Assembly: GCA_029239785.1 (NCBI GenBank)
Contig: JARBUG010000001.1
Coordinates: forward strand, 44,987-108,986
Source: Symbiobacteriaceae bacterium
Lineage (GTDB): Bacteria; Bacillota; Sulfobacillia; Symbiobacteriales; Symbiobacteriaceae
Length of the DNA: 64,000 nt
Reading direction: 5' to 3'
This document shows positions 60,398-64,000 of this stretch, piece after piece (positions within the stretch are counted from its first letter, which is position 1; every line of letters begins with the position of its first letter). A program made the position numbers and the translations under genes. The notes beneath the pieces are model-generated. The model saw nothing but the letters and a program-made list of their open reading frames with translations. It did not search any database and was not told the DNA's origin.

Positions 60398-62299
60398 CTA
60401 CTTCACCTGCTTCGCCACCCACGCCGCAAGGCTCATAATCGTAATCATCGGGTTCACCCCGCTGGCCGCCGGGAAGGCGCTGGCATCGGCCACATACAGC
60501 CCGCGCACCCCGAAGACCTGGCCATCGGGCCCCGCCACCGCCGTCTGCGGTGAGGCGCCCATGCGGCAAGTCCCCATCTGGTGGGCGCTGAAAATCGGCA
60601 CATGATTGGGACCCAGCGGCAACTGCCGCGACCGTGCCGCAAAATCCGCCGCCGCCTCGTCCGACCCGCCTTCCAGCACGTTGTACCCGGCATGCAGGGT
60701 CATCAGCCGCCGGGCCCCCGCCGCCCGGTGAACCTTCAGCGCCTCCGCCTGCCCCTGCAGCAAGTGGCGCGTGTCATACTCCGACACGGCATAATCAATC
60801 CGATGCCGCCCCGCCCGGTCCACCGTCACCCGCCCGGCGCCGCGGTCGCGCACAAGCGCGATGAACACCCCGGCCCGGTCCAGCTGCCCCAGTTCCCGCA
60901 GGAACTGCTGGCCCGACTGCCACGGCACCGCCAGTCCCCCAATCCCGGGATGAACCGGGGCCACCTCCAGCAGGAAGCCGTAGTTGCCGTCCAACCGGGC
61001 GAACTGCCGGCTGTAGGCCGGCAACAGCCGCCCGCTCCACGGCCGGATTGGCTCGTCATAGCTGCCCAGCACCCCAACCACCGGGTGCAGGTGCAAGTTC
61101 CGCCCGACATGCAAACTCTCGATCCCCGACCTGAGCAGCAGCGCCGGCGACCCAATCGCCCCGCCTGCCAGAATCACCCGGGGCGCCCGGAACCGTACCA
61201 GCCGCCCCCCGACCGAAGCCTCCACACCGGTCACAGCGCCACCCTGCGTCAGCACCTGGCGCACATCGGCCCGGGGCATGACCTGTGCGCCGTGCTCCAC
61301 GGCATCCACCAAAAACGTCCGGGCCGTCGACTGCTTGGCACCCGTCCGGCAGCCATACGCGCAGAACCCGCAGTCCTCGCCGCACCCGGCAACGTTCCTG
61401 GGCAGGTCGTCGGCATGGTAGTTTAGCGCCCGGCACCCGGCCAGCAGGCGGCCTGCGCTGGAATAAGGGAGGGATGCCGATTCGCCGGAATGTACGCCCA
61501 TTCTGGCGCATACTTCGTCCACACAGGCCTGAAATTCCGGCGAAGTCAGGCCGGTCAGCCCGTACTCCTGCTCCCACTCCTGCCGCAGCCAGTCGGGCGG
61601 GCTAATGCAGGCGGTCCAGTTAATCAGGGTGCCCCCGCCAACGGCGGAGCCGGCCAGTACGGCCACCGACAAGTCATGCGCGGCCGTCATGCCACGGTCC
61701 AGGTATAGTTCCTCCATGCCGCAGGCCTCGCCCAGCCCCAGGTCGCCTTCAGGGAAGTACCCGCCCTTCTCCAGCACGATCACCTGCAGACCGCGGGCAG
61801 CCAAAATCGCTGCCGCCACGCCGCCCCCGGCGCCCGAGCCCACCACGATCGCATCCGCATCCACCACATCCCGGCCGAGGGGGGGAGGGGGAGCAATGCG
61901 CAGGGCGGGCGGGCCGGAAGGCCGCCGGTCGGCGCCCGAATAGCCCAGCGTGCTCCACAGCGGGCTGGCCGGGTCTGATGCATACAAAAACCCGGTCAGG
62001 CGCTTAAACGCCTGAAACGCCTGCCTTAACAACGGCAGCGAATGGCTGCCCCACCGGCGCAGCACGGCCTCCTGTTCGGATCGGCCCAACTCTGCAAACG
62101 GCCGGCCTTCGCCGTGCAAAAACAGACCGAGGCCGGGGGCGCCCAACAGCATCAGCGCCTGGCGGAACTGGACCAAATCCCTCGGGTTATCGGAAGTGGC
62201 AAGGACCTGCACCACGCGTTCCGGCAGTCCGTCTCCTGCTCCCGGTATCAGCGTTTCACACACGGCCCGCAGCGTCTGCCACTGACGTCCTGAAAGCAC
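60398..62299 (-). CDS. GMC-family FAD oxidoreductase (long-chain alcohol oxidase-like)
   Basis: 633 residues, GTG start. The N-terminal 140 residues (TLRAVCETLIPG...) resemble the extra domain of fatty-alcohol oxidases. The FAD loop is V-G-S-G-A-G-G-G (about 154-161), with G-G-G-T-L-I-N-W-T and a cysteine-rich C-G-E-D-C-G-F-C-A-Y-G-C segment typical of this subgroup. The C-terminal S-G-V-N-P-M region carries the catalytic Asn, and H-Q-M-G-T-C-R-M-G precedes it. It oxidises an alcohol substrate; unlinked to its neighbours. Confidence 0.88.
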   Translation of the reverse strand: MLSGRQWQTLRAVCETLIPGAGDGLPERVVQVLATSDNPRDLVQFRQALMLLGAPGLGLFLHGEGRPFAELGRSEQEAVLRRWGSHSLPLLRQAFQAFKRLTGFLYASDPASPLWSTLGYSGADRRPSGPPALRIAPPPPLGRDVVDADAIVVGSGAGGGVAAAILAARGLQVIVLEKGGYFPEGDLGLGEACGMEELYLDRGMTAAHDLSVAVLAGSAVGGGTLINWTACISPPDWLRQEWEQEYGLTGLTSPEFQACVDEVCARMGVHSGESASLPYSSAGRLLAGCRALNYHADDLPRNVAGCGEDCGFCAYGCRTGAKQSTARTFLVDAVEHGAQVMPRADVRQVLTQGGAVTGVEASVGGRLVRFRAPRVILAGGAIGSPALLLRSGIESLHVGRNLHLHPVVGVLGSYDEPIRPWSGRLLPAYSRQFARLDGNYGFLLEVAPVHPGIGGLAVPWQSGQQFLRELGQLDRAGVFIALVRDRGAGRVTVDRAGRHRIDYAVSEYDTRHLLQGQAEALKVHRAAGARRLMTLHAGYNVLEGGSDEAAADFAARSRQLPLGPNHVPIFSAHQMGTCRMGASPQTAVAGPDGQVFGVRGLYVADASAFPAASGVNPMITIMSLAAWVAKQVK

Positions 62300-62721
62300 G
62301 GCGCATCCATCCCTTCCCTCCGTTGTTCATCTCTTATGAGCGTTCTTGGCAACATAGCCGTTTCCTTTGTAAGTGTTCTATCTTGATGGGGAAATTTTTC
62401 AGCTGAATCTTTCGTGCTCCGATCTTTACAAAATCCTTGCGGCAGGAGATAACTTGTTCTAGGGACTTCACAAATATCGGCGCCAAACGAACGACGCCAG
62501 GCGGGCGCCCTGTCCTTCGGAGGTAGGACAGCATCATAATCAAAACGCATGTCTGGCATAGCGTATACTCATTCTTGGTCACCCGCCGTAGCTAGTGGCA
62601 GCAGGCCCTCCTCGTTGACTCGTTCGGAAACAGGACAGTATAATGAGTGGTGGCATGTGACTTTGGGCGCAAACCTTAGGGTCAGTGACCCTGAACACTT
62701 TTTAACAGGGAGGTGGTTCCG
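62300..62721. other. Upstream region of the complex I operon
   Basis: 422 bases without a gene, AT-rich in the left part. It holds the promoter at 62615 and leader of nuoB on the plus strand and presumably the promoter of the GMC gene on the minus strand. No regulator dyad is obvious. Confidence 0.6.
62615..62644 (+). promoter_or_regulatory. Promoter of the nuo operon
   Basis: TTGACT (62615-62620), 18-bp spacer, TATAAT (62639-62644); about 78 bp before nuoB. Confidence 0.82.
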
Positions 62722-63270
62722 GTGGGAGAGAACAAGGTAAACGAACTAGACTGGCTGAATGACCCTGTCGTCGTTTCCGACGCCGAGGTCAACCAGCAGG
62801 TCATTGTGGGCAAACTCCCCGCCGTGGTCCAGAAGGTCCTGGGCTGGGGGCACGGCAACTCCACTTGGCCCCTGGGCTTCGGTATTGCCTGTTGCGCGAT
62901 CGAAATGATGGCTGCAGCCTCCTCAAAGTATGACATCGCCCGCTTCGGCGCCGAAGCGATGCGTATGTCGCCCCGGCAGGCAGACCTCATGATCGTGGCC
63001 GGCACGGTCAACGAAAAGATGGCCGTTGTCGTCCGCCGTCTGTATGACCAGATGGCCGAGCCCAAGTTCGTCCTTGCGATGGGTGCCTGCGCTTCCAACG
63101 GCGGTCCGTATTGGGATACCTATAACGTGGTCGACGGTGTTCACAAGGTCGTTCCGGTCGACGTATATGTTCCCGGCTGTCCTCCCCGCCCCGAAGCGCT
63201 GCTCCAGGGGCTTATTGAGATTCAGGAGATGTGCAAGACGGGTCAGCGCGGCCTGATTACCAAGGGGTAG
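62722..63270 (+). CDS. nuoB: NADH-quinone oxidoreductase subunit B
   Basis: 182 residues from a GTG at 62722, 8 bp after [20 protein letters not shown] holds the tandem cysteines of the N2 cluster, with G-A-C-A-S-N-G-G and V-P-G-C-P-P-R-P-E giving the other ligands. It sits at the quinone-side end of the peripheral arm of complex I. It comes before nuoA here, the reverse of the usual order. Confidence 0.95.
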   Translation: MGENKVNELDWLNDPVVVSDAEVNQQVIVGKLPAVVQKVLGWGHGNSTWPLGFGIACCAIEMMAAASSKYDIARFGAEAMRMSPRQADLMIVAGTVNEKMAVVVRRLYDQMAEPKFVLAMGACASNGGPYWDTYNVVDGVHKVVPVDVYVPGCPPRPEALLQGLIEIQEMCKTGQRGLITKG

Positions 63271-63332
63271 GAGATTCCTGCTGCCGGCGGCGGTCGGCGG
63301 CCTAGCTCCATGAGGAAAGGAGACGCTACCCA

Positions 63333-63692
63333 GTGACCTACTCCTACATTGACATTGTGGCGACGGCGATCGTCGCAGTGGGCTTCATCGTGGGCAACTA
63401 CGGCTTGGTTGCTCTGCTCGCCCCCAAGAACCCGCTCCAGGGTGAAAAGCTGGAGACTTACGAGTGCGGTGAACTACCGTTTGACGATGCGCTCGTAAAC
63501 TTCAACATCCGCTATTATGTCTTCGCCCTGACCTTCTTCGTCTTCGACATGGAGGCCATTTTCCTGTACCCCTGGGCGATTGTGTTCGGGAGCCTGGGCC
63601 TTGCCGGTCTGGTTGAAATGCTGAGCTTCCTGCTGGTCCTCGGCATTGGTCTCTTTTACGCCTACAAAAAGCGCGTTCTCCACTGGGTATAA
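63333..63692 (+). CDS. nuoA: NADH-quinone oxidoreductase subunit A
   Basis: 119 residues, GTG start with AAAGGAGA upstream. Three membrane helices and the conserved Y-E-C-G loop (near 43-46) followed by N-I-R-Y-Y-V-F-A-L-T-F-F-V-F-D-M-E, both characteristic of NuoA/ND3. It lies in the membrane arm of complex I. It follows nuoB after 62 bp. Confidence 0.95.
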   Translation: MTYSYIDIVATAIVAVGFIVGNYGLVALLAPKNPLQGEKLETYECGELPFDDALVNFNIRYYVFALTFFVFDMEAIFLYPWAIVFGSLGLAGLVEMLSFLLVLGIGLFYAYKKRVLHWV

Positions 63693-63762
63693 CCTGGCCG
63701 CAACAGGCCGGGTTTTCGGGCGTTTTATGCACGGTTTGGATTTCGCCAGGGGGTGAGTCCGT

Positions 63763-64000
63763 TTGGATTTCCTGAAGGAAAAGTTCCCTGACGCCCAAGT
63801 TGCGACTCAGGTCAACGGGGACACCGAGATCCTCGTTCCTAAAGAAGAGTACCTGAATGCTGTTAAGGTCTGCTACGCCGCAGGCTACACCTTCTGCTCC
63901 GTGGTCTCCGCCATCGACTGGAAGGACCGCCTCACGGTGGTCGCCTCGCTCTCCCGGATCAACCCGGCAGAGGTAGGCGCCCGGAACATTCACGTTAAGG
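63763..64000 (+). CDS. nuoC: NADH-quinone oxidoreductase subunit C (5' part)
   Basis: The first 79 residues are visible from a TTG at 63763, with AGGGGGTGA upstream; the gene continues beyond the window. The start L-D-F-L-K-E-K-F and the segment S-V-V-S-A-I-D-W-K-D-R-L-T-V-V-A-S-L fit the 30-kDa subunit family. Its place after nuoB and nuoA supports this. Confidence 0.85.
   Translation, partial: MDFLKEKFPDAQVATQVNGDTEILVPKEEYLNAVKVCYAAGYTFCSVVSAIDWKDRLTVVASLSRINPAEVGARNIHVK

Overview
This is a 64 kb piece of a GC-rich chromosome (coding sequence strongly G/C-biased at third positions) with Firmicutes-style gene control. It shows AGGAGG-type ribosome binding sites with frequent GTG/TTG starts, a T-box leader on argS, an S-box (SAM-I) leader on metY, and two small spore-coat-type proteins (CotF-like). 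This combination suggests a high-GC, spore-forming clostridial lineage such as Symbiobacterium or a relative. That is an inference from gene style; no rRNA or other marker is present to settle it. No tRNA, rRNA, CRISPR array, prophage or transposase was seen.

Layout. (1) 1-9.6 kb, minus strand: a glycoside-uptake operon with FGGY sugar kinase, solute-binding lipoprotein, two permeases, two ATPases, a small membrane protein, a clan GH-D-like glycosidase and a PfkB-type kinase cut by the window edge. (2) 9.9-14 kb: a two-domain metallo-beta-lactamase-fold protein and a divergent heparinase II/III-like protein. (3) 14-20.2 kb: an Fpg/Nei-type glycosylase, a TerC-family membrane protein, a polyferredoxin membrane protein with a secreted partner, a small membrane protein, a Rossmann-fold protein and a Crp/Fnr regulator. 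(4) 20.2-21.5 kb: 1.35 kb without genes, holding two 330-bp direct repeats, then a metal chaperone and P1B-ATPase pair behind a TTGAC-N4-GTCAA box. (5) 23.6-30 kb: truncated globin, small proteins, DinB-like protein, T-box plus argS, and the coat genes. (6) 30-35.3 kb: a TetR-controlled hydrolase operon and an ABC-2 exporter operon with an embedded Gfo/Idh/MocA oxidoreductase. (7) 35.3-44 kb: a 22-bp tandem array, an SDR fusion, methyltransferase, MFS transporter, lipase-like hydrolase and two FapA/DUF342 paralogues. (8) 44-62 kb: hemL, a ketopantoate-reductase-like gene, an APH-like kinase, a HEAT-repeat protein, nth, a MetX-like protein, a peroxiredoxin, a YaaR protein, metY, a soluble chemoreceptor, D-amino acid aminotransferase, phosphofructokinase, XRE regulator, HAD hydrolase and a GMC oxidoreductase. 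(9) 62.6 kb to the end: the start of a respiratory complex I operon in the unusual order nuoB-nuoA-nuoC.

The most notable points are as follows. A peroxiredoxin gene at 50338-50766 has a single in-frame TGA exactly at the peroxidatic cysteine codon, with a suitably placed hairpin just downstream, so it is probably a selenoprotein that ordinary ORF calling splits. A 72-bp repeat occurs in two tandem arrays (2 and 3 units) that each begin inside the CTAG containing the stop codon of the upstream gene, and its stem shows a compensatory base change. A family of five long imperfect palindromes built from CACGGATT-like or CACAGAG-like words sits between genes, with one type nested in the other in one copy. 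A MetX-like protein lacks the catalytic serine, and its ribosome binding site lies in a hairpin.
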